This document shows positions 33,771-49,197 of a DNA stretch of 64,000 nucleotides, one piece after another. The DNA is from Dermanyssus gallinae (taxonomy: Eukaryota > Arthropoda > Arachnida > Mesostigmata > Dermanyssidae). Location: positions 308,790 to 372,789 of the forward strand of contig QVRM01006581.1 of the NCBI GenBank assembly GCA_003439945.1, given 5' to 3'. The notes under the pieces are model-generated. The model saw only the letters and a list, made by a program, of their open reading frames with translations, did not search any database and was not told the DNA's origin. The position numbers were made by a program, and so were the translations under genes. Each line of letters opens with the position of its first letter. Position 1 is the stretch's first letter.

Positions 33771-34003
33771 GGTTTGTAACCCCGTTCGTTTTACAGCGGC
33801 TAAGGGCGGCCTTAAACTACGTGTTCGAAAGCCATCTTAAGGAAGGTCTTAGAAAATCGGCGGGTCAGCGCGATCTTCAAACTCAGCAGGACTTTTTGGA
33901 CGCACTCGTGTGGGCGCTTGAGCGCACGCGCAGCGCTGAAATGATTATCAAGTACGCGGTCGATGACGGCGGTGACCGAAGTGACGACGAAGATGACCGC
34001 TGA
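19173..34003 (+). CDS. DHX36: DHX36 orthologue: DEAH-box G-quadruplex-resolving helicase (20 exons, 1033 aa)
   Basis: ATP-driven 3'-5' helicase that unwinds DNA and RNA G-quadruplexes in nucleus and cytoplasm. Coding exons: 19173-19191, 21627-21846, 22238-22395, 22848-22942, 23249-23325, 23730-23975, 24216-24365, 25551-25712, 26107-26286, 26580-26731, 27990-28082, 28391-28479, 28854-28934, 30109-30362, 30885-30945, 31647-31832, 32014-32178, 32538-32755, 33275-33563, 33797-34003. All introns are GT-AG and every phase joins, giving 3102 bases with no internal stop. The family is identified by the N-terminal motif (residues 62-80, [15 protein letters not shown]...), which among DEAH helicases marks DHX36, and by the whole C-terminus; human DHX36 is of similar length (1008). 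The start ATG opens MSYRGR, like the vertebrate MSY start. Exons 3-4 (the linker) are poorly conserved and rest mainly on phase and frame. A polyadenylation signal AATAAA is at 34334. Confidence 0.95.
20249..20530 (-). pseudogene. LINE-B-like C-terminal zinc-cluster relic in DHX36 intron 1
   Basis: The minus-strand residues [20 protein letters not shown] and then [22 protein letters not shown] align with the LINE-B end (ENRHLITRFAVHGFHLKIC, AECMCKLCGCPCDLCHLQRC). Only the last ~90 codons remain. Confidence 0.65.
20805..20931 (+). repeat. LINE-A 3' UTR fragment in DHX36 intron 1
   Basis: About 125 bases match the 3' terminus of LINE-A copy 2 (reverse complement of 11126-11250). They include TCATAAAAGGGGCTCCGAAC, TGTGCTTAATGGA and the end AGAAATGTCAATAAACAAAC. 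It is a heavily 5'-truncated insertion in the same orientation as the gene. Confidence 0.85.
22412..22670. repeat. (AT)n/(GA)n blocks with a ~93-base tandem duplication in DHX36 intron 3
   Basis: AT runs (22412-22440, 22456-22513, 22582-22605) and GA runs alternate with two copies of a unique segment, GAGATTTAGCGTTTAAATCT followed by AAATA(A)CGATCGTTTTGGTTGATCATAT, at about 22526-22575 and 22620-22667. The unit AT-GA-unique was duplicated as a block. It begins just after the exon 3 donor. Confidence 0.9.
23730..26286 (+). CDS. DHX36: DHX36 exons 6-9: first RecA domain
   Basis: Exon 6 holds motif [12 protein letters not shown] (residues 196-206), and motif Ia, [17 protein letters not shown]. 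Exon 7 begins [20 protein letters not shown] and ends with motif Ib, [13 protein letters not shown]. Exon 8 holds motif II as DEVH (residues 333-336) in [16 protein letters not shown], and motif III SAT at 366-368. Exon 9 reads [20 protein letters not shown]. Vertebrate DHX36 has DEIH at motif II; Val is a conservative variant. The intron after exon 7 (24366-25550) carries a dead mariner. Neither RecA-1 motif is damaged, so ATP binding should be intact. Confidence 0.96.
24517..25370 (+). pseudogene. Mariner transposase relic in DHX36 intron 7
   Basis: Starts with a GGGATGTTCAAATGAAAAGG edge resembling mariner termini. The plus-strand frame 24540-24944 reads [39 protein letters not shown] and [19 protein letters not shown], where mariner has the catalytic DES..; here the Asp is replaced by Gly. 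After a stop, further pieces read [40 protein letters not shown] and, later, [20 protein letters not shown], the segment that follows the last catalytic Asp. The block with the HDNARPH motif is missing. It is inactive, and it is a remnant of a cut-and-paste DNA transposon of the IS630-Tc1-mariner group. Confidence 0.88.
26580..30362 (+). CDS. DHX36: DHX36 exons 10-14: second RecA domain
   Basis: Exon 10 is a family-typical acidic segment ([27 protein letters not shown]). Exon 11 carries motif IV region [20 protein letters not shown]. Exon 12 reads [17 protein letters not shown]. Exon 13 holds motif V as [14 protein letters not shown] (residues 551-564), where the usual family sequence is TNIAETS; two positions differ. 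Exon 14 has [20 protein letters not shown] with motif VI QRxGRAGR intact (600-607). The frame and splice sites around exon 13 are clean (phase 0 on both sides, ACAG acceptor, GTAATG donor), so the motif V change is not a splicing artefact of my model. Confidence 0.94.
27751..27784. repeat. Perfect 15-bp hairpin in DHX36 intron 10
   Basis: AATTGAGAGTTTGTC (27751-27765) and its exact reverse complement (27770-27784) are separated by GGCT. The surrounding ~100 bases show no further pairing that I can follow. Confidence 0.95.
29470..29565 (+). repeat. (TTG)n/(TGA)-rich triplet repeat in DHX36 intron 13
   Basis: A run of TTGTTG, TTGATGATG and TTATTG units of about 95 bases. It gives a leucine-rich spurious frame and has no coding meaning. 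Confidence 0.9.
30885..34003 (+). CDS. DHX36: DHX36 exons 15-20: winged-helix, ratchet-like and OB-fold domains
   Basis: Exon 15 ([20 protein letters not shown]) and exon 16 ([36 protein letters not shown]) form the winged helix and the start of the helical ratchet-like domain shared by DEAH helicases. Exons 17-18 complete it ([42 protein letters not shown]). Exons 18-19 give the OB fold, including [11 protein letters not shown], the counterpart of the vertebrate 'VHPKSVN' strand, and [15 protein letters not shown]. Exon 20 is a C-terminal helix followed by an acidic tail (DRSDDEDDR). Exon 19 uses a GAAG acceptor and GTGGAT donor, the weakest sites of the gene. Confidence 0.92.
31055..31126. 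repeat. Tandem duplication in DHX36 intron 15
   Basis: ATAATAATATTATTTTGG followed by YCGTTTGCA occurs twice in succession, with one T/C difference. A similar short duplication, ATAACCTATTGTCTTAGCAA, is at about 31878-31930 in the next intron. Confidence 0.8.
33711..33768. repeat. (AT)n microsatellite in the last DHX36 intron
   Basis: About 57 bases of AT dinucleotide that end 28 bases before the exon 20 acceptor, so it replaces much of the usual pyrimidine tract region. A second small AT/GA tract is at 33618-33650. Confidence 0.95.
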
Positions 34004-34350
34004 CGGAATTATAAAGCGTAAAGGTTAAACAATCGATAAGAGTTCAAGGAACTCACCCAGGTGTCACCGCGGACCGCGGATCCAAGCAACTGGGATGATT
34101 TCCGCTGCCGGCACTACCACCAACGTGTACAGCACTTGGGAAAGAAGGACTGCGCGCTTCATCCTCTTTCAGGGGGTTTCATTCCATCAAGAAAAGTCAT
34201 ATCGATGGATGGATGGATGTATGGGTCGTTGTGTGCTCGAACGAGCAGCGTGATCGTTCTCGTTGTCGTAGGTGTTTAAATTTCTATAAGAAAGCCGTGG
34301 GAAACCCGGTGAACAGCGATGATTTCTCTAGCAAATAAATTCTCTAGCCT
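34004..34350 (+). other. DHX36: DHX36 3' UTR
   Basis: Follows the TGA at 34001-34003. The first canonical AATAAA is at 34334-34339, so transcripts probably end near 34350-34365. No other coding feature is seen. Confidence 0.6.
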
Positions 34351-35700
34351 TCTTGTCTCTTCACGCGAATGTAGTCGGCTATACGATCGTCAGTGATCGG
34401 ACGCCAAAGTCGTCTTTAACTAGCCGGTGCAACAAACAAATTAACCACTTTTAGACATATTTAGAGCCGCTACACATAATAAACTCTCTTTAAAAGAACA
34501 CTCCAGACTCTACATTTATCCGAAGTATATATATTTCTATATATATATTAGTGGTCATCCAGCTAATCTTAAAGCGATTTTATGAGGTATCTCTAGTTGC
34601 TTACTTTTAAGTACATGTTTAGCATGCTGCAGGATAACTGCTCGTCATGCAAACGTGCATGTAATATGACAATTTGTTCGACAAACACCCTTCTGTTCAG
34701 GTCTAATCGTTGCTCTTGTACATTCTTGTAGGAACATGTTTTTCTCATAATATCGGGCGAATTTTAGATATGACGCTCAGGTAGATCTAGTAGGAAGGTA
34801 GACGAGGTAATTATATACAGAGACTTACATAACTATTTCGTTAAAGCAAATATTTTTCCAATGAAACATGGTTTCTGAAAAGTTGTTTTGGATTGAGAAT
34901 GAAAGTTCTACAATTTGTGACACTGGCGTTGTTGCCCAACATAGGAGCATTAAATATGAATGTATTGTTTTTTAACACAGATCACACGATTTTCTTCATA
35001 GCTTGCATTCACACTCGGTTGAAATCTCATGCTACCCATTTCGTATACATATCTTCATATGAAATCCATATTTCAGCCGCAGGGCTTCCGGAGATTTCGT
35101 AGAAATTATTTTTATTCCCCATTATCCTTTGCTTATGACAATAAAAACATATAGCTAAAAAATCCATGTATTGCAAAGCCAGTAACGAAGTATCTGTTTC
35201 TACAACATGGGAGCATTAAATGTGCAATTTCGAGATAACCAGTTACTAAACTAAGCACATAGTCGTGTTTGTAAAGAGATTCTTTTTAAGTACATATAAC
35301 GCCGGCCAGAAATTTGGTGTGTGGCATTCCATGACGATCACCTTGGTACTAAACCTATGGTAATGCGAGTCGTCATTGAGCAGTAATTAAGATTAGTCGG
35401 CGGGCATGTCGAGATGAAGTGCATGATCAACAAAATGATCGTCATGAAATGCGCAGTTGCCTGAATGTGTTAGTTTTGAGCGCTGTGAAAGGTCGCGGGA
35501 TTATGATTTTGATACTCTTCAGAAGTACCAGAAGATTTTCTTAAAACTAAGCACACGACGATGTGCTTAGTTTCTGTATAGAAGAACTAGTTGCCTCAAT
35601 TGTATACTTAATGCTCCTATGTTAGGCAACAATACAAGTATTAGAAACTGTAGTTATTAGCTTATTAGTTACATTAACAGCTTTCGGTGGAGTTATTGAC
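34351..35700. other. Intergenic; candidate foldback repeat
   Basis: No coding motif is present. Three copies of a GGAGCATTAAATATG-like module occur: direct at about 34935-34960 and 35209-35226, and inverted at about 35604-35630. An AACTAAGCACA module occurs at 35249 and as a perfect palindrome at 35544-35573. This arrangement suggests a decayed foldback or MITE-like element about 700 bases long. Confidence 0.4.
35544..35573. repeat. Perfect 12-bp hairpin
   Basis: AAACTAAGCACA (35544-35555), loop CGACGA, and TGTGCTTAGTTT (35562-35573). The arm is also present singly near 35247. Confidence 0.95.
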
Positions 35701-35715
35701 ACACTACCACAATGA

Positions 35716-35931
35716 TTATTTGAACGTACTGTCAAAAAAGATACTAAATTCATTTCTGCAGATTCGTTTTTAAAGTCCTACGTCAACTCGCATCTGATAC
35801 TTGCTCACGTGTGGGAGTACGAAGCTCTCACACTCTACGTTGCAACGCCATCAGACTCGTTTGACAAATTTATCCTGCATCTGCTGAAGCAGTTCTGCAT
35901 GCTTTCCTTTGAAAGGTGCCTACACGCGTGA
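35716..35931 (+). other. Orphan exon-like open frame, unidentified
   Basis: A 71-codon stop-free frame whose core, 35762-35927, is bounded by a TTTCTGCAG acceptor and a GCGTGAGC donor. It reads SFLKSYVNSHLILAHVWEYE, then ALTLYVATPSDSFDKFILHL and LKQFCMLSFERCLHA. GC content and codon make-up look more coding-like than the AT-rich flanks. I do not recognise the protein. It may be a lone exon of an unseen gene, a captured exon or a LINE piece. Confidence 0.4.
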
Positions 35932-36129
35932 GCAGTATATACATTTTAGTACGACAAGCGTATTATACAATTTTATGTACATTGCTGGGTCATGTCCCAT
36001 AATCGCTTTAAGAATGAGATTGCACAGGCGAGACGCAGATTTGAGTTGATATGAGCTGTATACTTCATTTGACAATCAATTGCATTCTGTAACTCAGCCT
36101 TTTTTGATTTCAATGTATATCTTTAAGTC

Positions 36130-36640
36130 GTCGTAGAGCTTATAAATCACACCGAGTTTCCCAAGGACGAGTTTGAGATCTTAAGCAAAAATTGCGTACA
36201 AGAGCGGCCCTAGATAGGAACCTTGCGGTTTTCTCTTGGTAAACGCGGGACTCCAGGGGGCGTGGAGCAGTACCAGACATAGCACTTCTTACCCTGACCT
36301 TAAAACTCCTATCAGTAAGATAGGCTTGACACCAATTTCGAAACTTAGGTCCGATGTCTAGCGAATCCATCTTCGTTAATAACATTTGATGGCCAACCCG
36401 ATCGAAGGCACGCGAGAGGTCAAAGTAAACAGTGCGGTGCGGAGATCCGTGATTTTGCACCAGGGCCCGGTCATGAGAGACCTCCAATAATTGGGTTGCC
36501 GTCGATCGTCCCTTAGTAAATCATTGTTGCTGATTGTCTAAAAATTTGTTGGGGTATACAAAATTATAGATGCAATCAACAACTATTTTTTCCATAATTA
36601 AGCAGGATTCTATTCACAACAGGGCGATTGCGCAGGTCCC
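36130..36640 (-). pseudogene. LINE reverse transcriptase fragment
   Basis: The minus-strand residues FTKGRSTATQLLEVSHDRAL, HRTVYFDLSRAFDRVGHQML and then FRNWCQAYLTDRSFKVRVRS are the RT fingers and the motif with the first catalytic Asp, as in CR1/Rex-type LINEs. A stop precedes FTKGRST. The QG box region is already scrambled (VYQEKTARF). It is a short internal fragment of a family different from LINE-A, -B and -C. Confidence 0.78.
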
Positions 36641-37590
36641 TTCTGCGACCAGTCTTCATTCACCCTTTATTTCGTGAATAAAGGAGCTTCTATTCTGTAT
36701 TATAATAGGGTTGCGGATTGATAAGCTCCAAGAGAGATTTGCGTTATTGCGACGTAAAAATACTACAATTGCATGTTTTGAAGTCACCTAAAAAGCAAAA
36801 CATAGGCGTAAAAGCGCCGATATAGCACTTTTTATGTATCGCTTAATCAGTGCATTAATCCAGGAAACGAACATGCCTTGCACAAAATTATTTGGTCGCT
36901 CTCCGGCATGACAAATCAAAATCTAAAAGAAACCGTTGCTTTCGTTTTTGAGGATCGATGCAAAAAAAGCGCAGCCGTGGCGCTTCCCAAGAGAATTGCA
37001 AAAAAAAATGCTACTCTGCTGGCCTCTCTCTGACATATGCGAGAGAGGTGATACCAAAAACGTTACGTATCTCTTTTCTTTAATCAAACTTTTAATCGAT
37101 TGGAACAAAGACAGCGGCCTTTAAATTAGAATGCATATATAAACCTAAACGGCTTTAGCGGCCTGAACGGTTCAAGTCGCGGTAGGCTAAAATGCGGGCT
37201 AATAGATGCTGAGTCACATCTGTGGTTAAACTAACATGGGCAGTTCTTTGTGAAACAATTTTTGACGAAAGTTTTACAGTTAGACTTAAAGTCAGACTAG
37301 AGTCAAGTTCAACAGGGTCTTTTTCCCCGCCGTTCAATCCGTTCCCTTGGCTCTGGTTCGCTAGACAGTAGATAGGGACATAGGGAATCTCGTTAATCTA
37401 GTCATGCGCGTCACTGATTAAATGACGAGGCATTTGGCTAGTTTATATAACGAATTGTTTATTACAATTTATTACATTATTTGCACACTAATACAGTACT
37501 CGTCATGGTAAAAATTAATACAATGTCAAGTCCGGGTCCCGCGATGTCCTTGACCTGTCGCATTCCTCGGCGCTGCACCTCCTCTTCTTT
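36641..37590. other. No gene recognised
   Basis: Short frames only. A small palindrome, CCTCTCTC...GAGAGAGG, is near 37024-37049. Nothing else can be supported. Confidence 0.5.
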
Positions 37591-37591
37591 T

Positions 37592-37861
37592 CTAGGCCTT
37601 ATGATCTTGATGGCTTTGGAAGCAGCGAAGGCTTCCCTGGACCGCCAGGACCGTAAGATCTATGATAGTCCTTTTCCTGAGGCCTAAGTTCACCATGTCC
37701 TCGGCAGAGTGAGGCTCCCAAACATCACCCATAAAGATGGTAATAGAGCCAAATTGCCCAGGTTTGCCCGGTTCAGCCCGTTGTGAGCGTAAGAAAGACC
37801 AATTTCTGATTAAAAGCTGCCGGCACATCGTACTGCCAAATAAAGCAAGGGACGTATTCAA
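37592..37861 (-). pseudogene. LINE-D second copy: R2-like C-terminal fragment
   Basis: The frame reads NWSFLRSQRAEPGKPGQFGS, ITIFMGDVWEPHSAEDMVNL and GLRKRTIIDLTVLAVQGSLR, then CFQSHQDHKA. It aligns residue by residue with 4865-5100 (FLRAALPDPQKPRRFG, GVWDSESG, TKRDLLDLTVLTLQGTLR, RSHRVHK). The two fragments define one family. Confidence 0.7.
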
Positions 37862-39413
37862 CGAAGGTTACGTGCTGATGTTGGCTAGATAGGTATCGTT
37901 AACTTCCAACTTCTGGGGACTAGCCAGACGACTATTATAGTACTGTGATTCCAGTAAACAAGGATATCAGATCAGTAAACAAACAGGGAATCGAAAAGTT
38001 GATTAACTATTGGGAAGCTGTCGCTGGAATATATGGAGATTTTTTCGATGAATGAATCACCCGTCGTGCTTTGCCAAACAATTGTTTTCACTCTAGGCGA
38101 AAAGACGCACAAAAGTTGGCACCACTCATGCATCTACATATAAAGGGACAAAAAAAGACCGCTTAATGCATGCATAACAATGGCAAACATTTCGCCATTT
38201 ATTAAAATACGGAACATGTGAGACTAAAGCGGGCTGCTGCCAAACGACAAATGTCCGCCATTATATATATAGGTTTGTGTATATAGATAAGAGTATATCT
38301 ATGCATACAGTATATGCTAATGCCTTATCGTTTGAGTTTTGCATTTTCGGGCTTCCCCGTTAGAATGCGCCAATAAAATTATTTACGCTTGCGCAATTAT
38401 TATAGCAGGAGCTAGGAACGCAACTGCACTTGTCGTCAGATTAACGATGCTATAACAACTGCACATTGGCCTACGCTTTGCGCATCGGTTGCATAAACAT
38501 CAACGCGCGAACAGGCCCGTTTTTAGGTATGCACGTATGTCGATATGCAGATGTCTGCATAGCACATCCAGTTTAATTGAGTGAAGGCTCAAGCGCAAGC
38601 GTTTGTGCCTCGTCCATCGTCATCATCACATTTGCCCTTGGGCTTGGAGACTCGCCAATATAGCGCCTATTCTAATAGACACATAGATACTCCCGACGAC
38701 ATAGCCTATTTTTATCGATGAAACTTGCGTGGAGAAGACGACGATAATAACACCAATAAACGCCGCGACGTAAACGGTGTGAGTCGCGAAGACGTCCTCA
38801 ACTCGCGATACCACGATAGCGCTATGAGCGAATACACGTCGCCCAATCGTCGAGCAACCTGGTACCAAGAGGTGTATACATGGTCAAATCTTTCAACGAT
38901 TTGGTTTTGATGCTTGATACTAATGTTGCTGTGGCCATCGATCGGCATTTGCGTTTACTGTAGTTGTGTTGTTGTTGTGATTGTTGCAGCGTTTAGCTTT
39001 TGTTGTTGCCGCCCGCTACCACTTATTGTAGTTGTTGTTGCTGTTGTTGTGGTCCTCGCTAATAGTGTTGCAGTCATTGATGTAGTAGAAATAGTACTCC
39101 TTAGTAGTACCGTTTGTTTGCATTAGTAGTTACTAGATGCTGTTCTAATCTAAAACACATACACACTTGCTGTACATTTTCCTAGGAGTTAACAAAGAAA
39201 GCTTCGATCTTATCGGGAGACGGCAAAGACGATGCTGCACAGCGCGGCACCATGTCGTAATCGTTGTGGTTGGTAATCGTGTTGGCTGTCGCTAGCGTTC
39301 ATCGGCTCGTTCATCAACGTAGCAACACACCAAGTGTGCTGGCCTGGTCGATATTTTTTCCGTATATTTCTTTCTTTCTCTTCGTCACGTTCGTTGTCTC
39401 TTCGTTTCGATGT
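37862..39413. other. No gene; 3' flank of the thioredoxin reductase gene
   Basis: Contains a TTG/TAG-rich stretch at about 38965-39070 and short frames without motifs. The portion just below 39414 should hold the 3' UTR of the minus-strand gene. I saw no canonical AATAAA close by. Confidence 0.45.
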
Positions 39414-45166
<5,753 letters not shown>

Positions 45167-45402
45167 ATTGCTGCTCAAGTAAAATACACATAGAAGTCCA
45201 CACAAACAAAAACACACACGAACACACCCCACATACAATTAATTATAAGTACAATAACGTTTGATACCATACACACATAGAAGTGATATGAAGGGCCACA
45301 TGTGTTCCTTTCCAATTTGATTAGATTTCTGTTACGAACGAGGTTACTTTTATTCTTACGTACGAGAGTGCACTACACCAAAGCCAAGGAATATGTAATT
45401 AA

Positions 45403-45457
<55 letters not shown>

Positions 45458-46085
45458 TTGATAAGTTAATTTATATAGCGTTTTTTTTATGCTAGCACTA
45501 TGAAGTAAACAATTGTCTCCGCGTGAACGTGTGGTCACGGGTTCTCTAACCCAGGATTAGTCTAGTTCGACACTGTGCTCCGAACAGATGTTGCGTTTCT
45601 CGTTGAATGTCGAAAGACAGCCTCTGACGCAAAACTTCTGATGCGCTCGAGTCTCCCCGTCGAACGTAATATATATATATATATAGTGTAACCATTGAAG
45701 GACCAAAGCAGTTTCGGTGGCTTTGCATTGAAGGAAAATATAACGCTAATAATACGGGCTCGAAATTACTAAATTCCGTATTTAAGGGGCTATACCCGCC
45801 ATCCACTGCCGAACAAATCGCTCCAGTCTAAACGGTCTCTGATCAAACCATCGTTGGTGGCATCTCAGTGAAATATCAGCAAATACGTGAAAACCTCAAA
45901 ATTGAATGAAATTCCGCGCGTAGTGGAGCATGAGTTAAGAGTCGAATCCACTGGCAGATAGCATCATCTTTGTTGATGTTTGGATGGAACATTCGAGTAT
46001 TCCGAGTCTCTAATAGGCCACTGTGCGAGATATCGGCCCTACCGTTCTAGCGAGGGTAAAGTGCACAAATGGTTAGAAGAGCATC
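45167..46085. other. 5' flank of thioredoxin reductase; microsatellite
   Basis: Holds a 54-base (AT)n at 45403-45456, about 240 bases upstream of the start codon, and a small one at 45670-45685. No TATA box, first non-coding exon or gene could be fixed. Confidence 0.5.
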
Positions 46086-46740
46086 CATCGCCCACTGAGC
46101 GTGAAGCCCCACACCTGGCAAAGTGTGTATGGATGGTATAGAGAATTTCGAACGACACTATTCAATCTGTACAACGAATTCCGTGAAGAACGTTCAAAAA
46201 CAGCAACGGACGACAAAATTGTAGGTCGTCTGAAGACGGTGATTTATGGAAACATAACATCTGCAACGCCAGAGGAAACTTCGGGCTCAGATGCCCCATG
46301 ATCTGTTGCCCTTCTCACCGAAAAATCTGCTTAACCTCACGATTTGTCACAGGATGAAAATAGGGTGACCGTCTTTATGGCTTGAGACAATTTCTGACAA
46401 AATTCGAGAAGGGCCGAGATTCCTTGTGCTCGAGACTCGCCACAAGTTCTAAGACACATACATCTTTATATACATGGTACATCTTTATGACTATCTCCTC
46501 AAGTCGCAGAGCTCGCAGTGGTCAGGCGTCCTTGGCCCCATGTGATTTGTTCCTCTTTCCATAAATTAAATAAATAAATAAAGGAAGACGTTTCGATTCA
46601 CGCAAATCGGTGCCTAAAGGATAACTAGAAAACATGGAAACACACGCTTGAAGGTCTGTACGCTTGGATGCAGGAATCTACCACCTCACGATTTGTATAC
46701 AAATGACTGAACTTACGTCGAAATCTAACCAATAATTTTA
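46086..46740 (+). pseudogene. Mariner transposase relic
   Basis: The frame 46101-46301 reads SVYGWYREFRTTLFNLYNEF, REERSKTATDDKIVGRLK, the helix-turn-helix end and linker of a mariner transposase. Further along, APCDLFLFP (46550) belongs to the segment after the last catalytic Asp ('SPDLAPCDFFLFP'). The middle, with the other catalytic residues, is deleted. It is related to the relic at 62880-63240, with which it shares the GATTTGTCACAGG and TCGAGACTCG segments. Confidence 0.83.
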
Positions 46741-48315
46741 CTTTCAGCAAAAACAATATTATCTATATTATGTCCTAGAAAATTCAGAACCTTGCCAGGT
46801 CCCTAGGCATATGCAACGATGAAAATAGCAATCTTTACTATGACTAAAACTGGTCCTGCTGACAACTGGAGGCCACGTACTAACTTAGCGCCACTCAAGG
46901 GTTGAGTAGAACGATTATTTTACCACAGCATCACTATTAACAATAATGATGGTAGGTATTCTATTGTTATTACTCTTCGGCTATTAATCTGGACTACCGC
47001 AAATAGAAGCCTTGTGTGCACTAGTTACATGATCACAGACACAATCTAGATAGTAAACTGAGTCTGAAAACGTCCAACCTCCCCAGATGACAACGCACTC
47101 CTCATATAAGCATACACACACAATAAGTGCATCGGTATTGGTGCCTATGCAGAACTACGATAGGCGACGATATCTAAGCACCTACAGAACGGCAGGTCTC
47201 GATTGGTACGTATATAGGTAGGCATGCACAGACGCTCTCTAGTCATAATCATGACGTGAATGCCGACATAATCATAAGCACATATACCGCTGTCTCATGG
47301 GAATAATCTGGTAACAGTTCTTTCTCTCTGTGCCAATCACACGCATGCGTTCACCTCAACTAAGTCGACGATAACCAGCTCTACGTTGACGAAGTCACAT
47401 GCCATTAGCTGCAGTCCTGCAACATTATCCTGCAAAATTCAGGCAAACAGTGCCTTGAATGCTGCAGAATAATGTGACAGATACAAGAATAATAACAACA
47501 ACCGAAACTGCAATTATACTGAGTTAATTATATGCTTGTCAACAATAACATCACTGACGGCAACACCCAGATTATGCAGAATCAACGGAACTTAAAGAAA
47601 CACCGAAACAAACACACTGCATATCATTGAACTAACGATATGCAGTATTTGTTAGCTTGCTAGCTCACCACTTCGGTATCCCTCAACGGAGGCCTCCTCA
47701 GAAACTGGTCGTCGGAAAGCATAGCTAAAATTGTACTCTCTAAGCATAGGGCTAATCCTTGGCGGCCTTGAAAAGAAAGATAGAACGTGGTTAATCCAAT
47801 TTTCGAAGCCAATGTCACAACGCAGAGCTGCCAAGTAGTCCTTAGAGTCTCTCATACACACATACCTGTTGTTCATCGTCATGGAAATGACAATGGGTAT
47901 TATAGGTATGTGTGTATGCTTTCCTTCCGTCTCAGCAAAGTGCACCACGGAAGTTTGTAGTAGAACCGTAACACAGATTACAAACGAAGCAAAACTTTGA
48001 GCTTCATCAAGACATGTAAGGATGACAGGCCAGTGACAGGCTATTCGAGTTAAGACGCATACGATTTGGCCAGCCGTTAGTTAGAATCTGGTTTGCAGAT
48101 TTGCCAGAATGATTCATCTTCTCTTCCATGAGTTCCTCGCTTCGGATCTCTCAGAGATTTATATACAGGCAACACAAGACCACCTAAAGGCGAGGATAAA
48201 GCTCACTGCTATTGTCAAACCACCATTGTTCAGTACCGAATGAACTAGCCGAGGTGCATACAATTTCCACTCAAATGAGTAACCACGCTACTCCGACCTG
48301 GGCCGTCTTATCGAT
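46741..48315. other. No gene recognised
   Basis: AT-moderate sequence rich in ACACAC/ATAACA patches. The longest frame (98 codons, minus, 47652-47948) shows no motif. No repeat matching elsewhere in the window was seen. Confidence 0.5.
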
Positions 48316-48507
48316 CTTTTTTTAGTTTCTCCGTAAGGCTAATAATGCCCGTGTACGGTTTCTTTCATGTCATGGCGGATTTTTAATCCACTCCGGCATT
48401 TACCTTGTCTAAATTGAAAACCTATGCAAACCAATTAAAGAGAAGCCGGTCTGGGTCTCGAACTCAGGCCTCCCGGATGCAAGGCAAAGGCTTTGCCACT
48501 AAGCCAT
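48316..48507 (-). mobile_element. tRNA-derived SINE-2, near full length
   Basis: The reverse complement starts ATGGCTTAGTGGCAAAGCC (A box) and continues with CTGAGTTCGAGACCC (B box), then a unique body. It ends CTTACGGAGAAACTAAAAAA. The polymerase III boxes and oligo-A end are classical for tRNA-SINEs. A truncated copy lies at 41833-41978. Confidence 0.85.
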
Positions 48508-48629
48508 ATATATATATACATATATATAGACTCAGACTCTCGCACACGTAGACAAAAAATGGTATAGAGCGACATAATTGAAGTATCGAAGTCGTGGGAA
48601 ACGACTTAGCAAAGCGACAAGCCAAAACT

Positions 48630-49077
48630 TCACAACGGATTCACTTGCTCGTCAAGGCTGGCGTCATCTTCCGCGCTCGATTCGACTGAGCTCGATGGTT
48701 CGACGCGTTCCGGTCTGCTGGTTCGCATGATGATGTCGTTGATCGACACGCACGCCGACGCAACAAACTGCGGAATATCGCTGAACATCTCTGTCGGCGA
48801 GAGGAAGTTAAACTGGGCCTATCCACAAAGTCATCCGTCAGCTTGCTTTGTTGCGTGCGCACGTAACCTTAATGCGTTGTTCAGCATATACGCGATGTCG
48901 TTCAGCTGTCAGCAGCGGTTGGCCGCCGCCAGCACCTTCTCTGGACCCATATCTGGCTGATGGGTCCCGACGGATCGAAACTAACCTATTGGTTGGTCTC
49001 GTCTGTATCGCGCATGAGTTTACCAGCTATCGGCATACGCCTTACGCTTGCCAGCCAACACCTTGCCGTCGAGGTAG
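48630..49077 (-). pseudogene. Unidentified protein-coding pseudogene
   Basis: One minus-strand frame remains readable for about 149 codons with stops at several points. Segments are LDGKVLAGKRKAYADSW, GPEKVLAAANRC, QLNDIAYMLNNALRLRAHAT, AQFNFLSPTEMFSDIPQFVA, SACVSINDIIMRTSRPERVE and an acidic end, SSAEDDASLDEQVNPL, before TGA. At least two of the internal stops are TGA codons that one C-to-T change from CGA would explain. GC content is higher than in the flanks. The product is not recognised. It could be a retrocopy or the last exon of a decayed gene. Confidence 0.5.
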
Positions 49078-49080
49078 CAT

Positions 49081-49163
49081 TAGACCAAACTTCTACAAAT
49101 ATTATTCTGTTATTGAACAACAATAGCAGTCGCAGGGACCCACGTCATCGGTCGATTAAGAAC

Positions 49164-49197
<34 letters not shown>

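Noticed and set aside
19173..34003. DHX9, DHX29, DHX57 or DHX30 as the identity of the helicase
   Set aside because: No dsRNA-binding or RWD domain is encoded. The DHX36-specific motif before GMWYA and the exon-wise match of the whole C-terminus fit DHX36.
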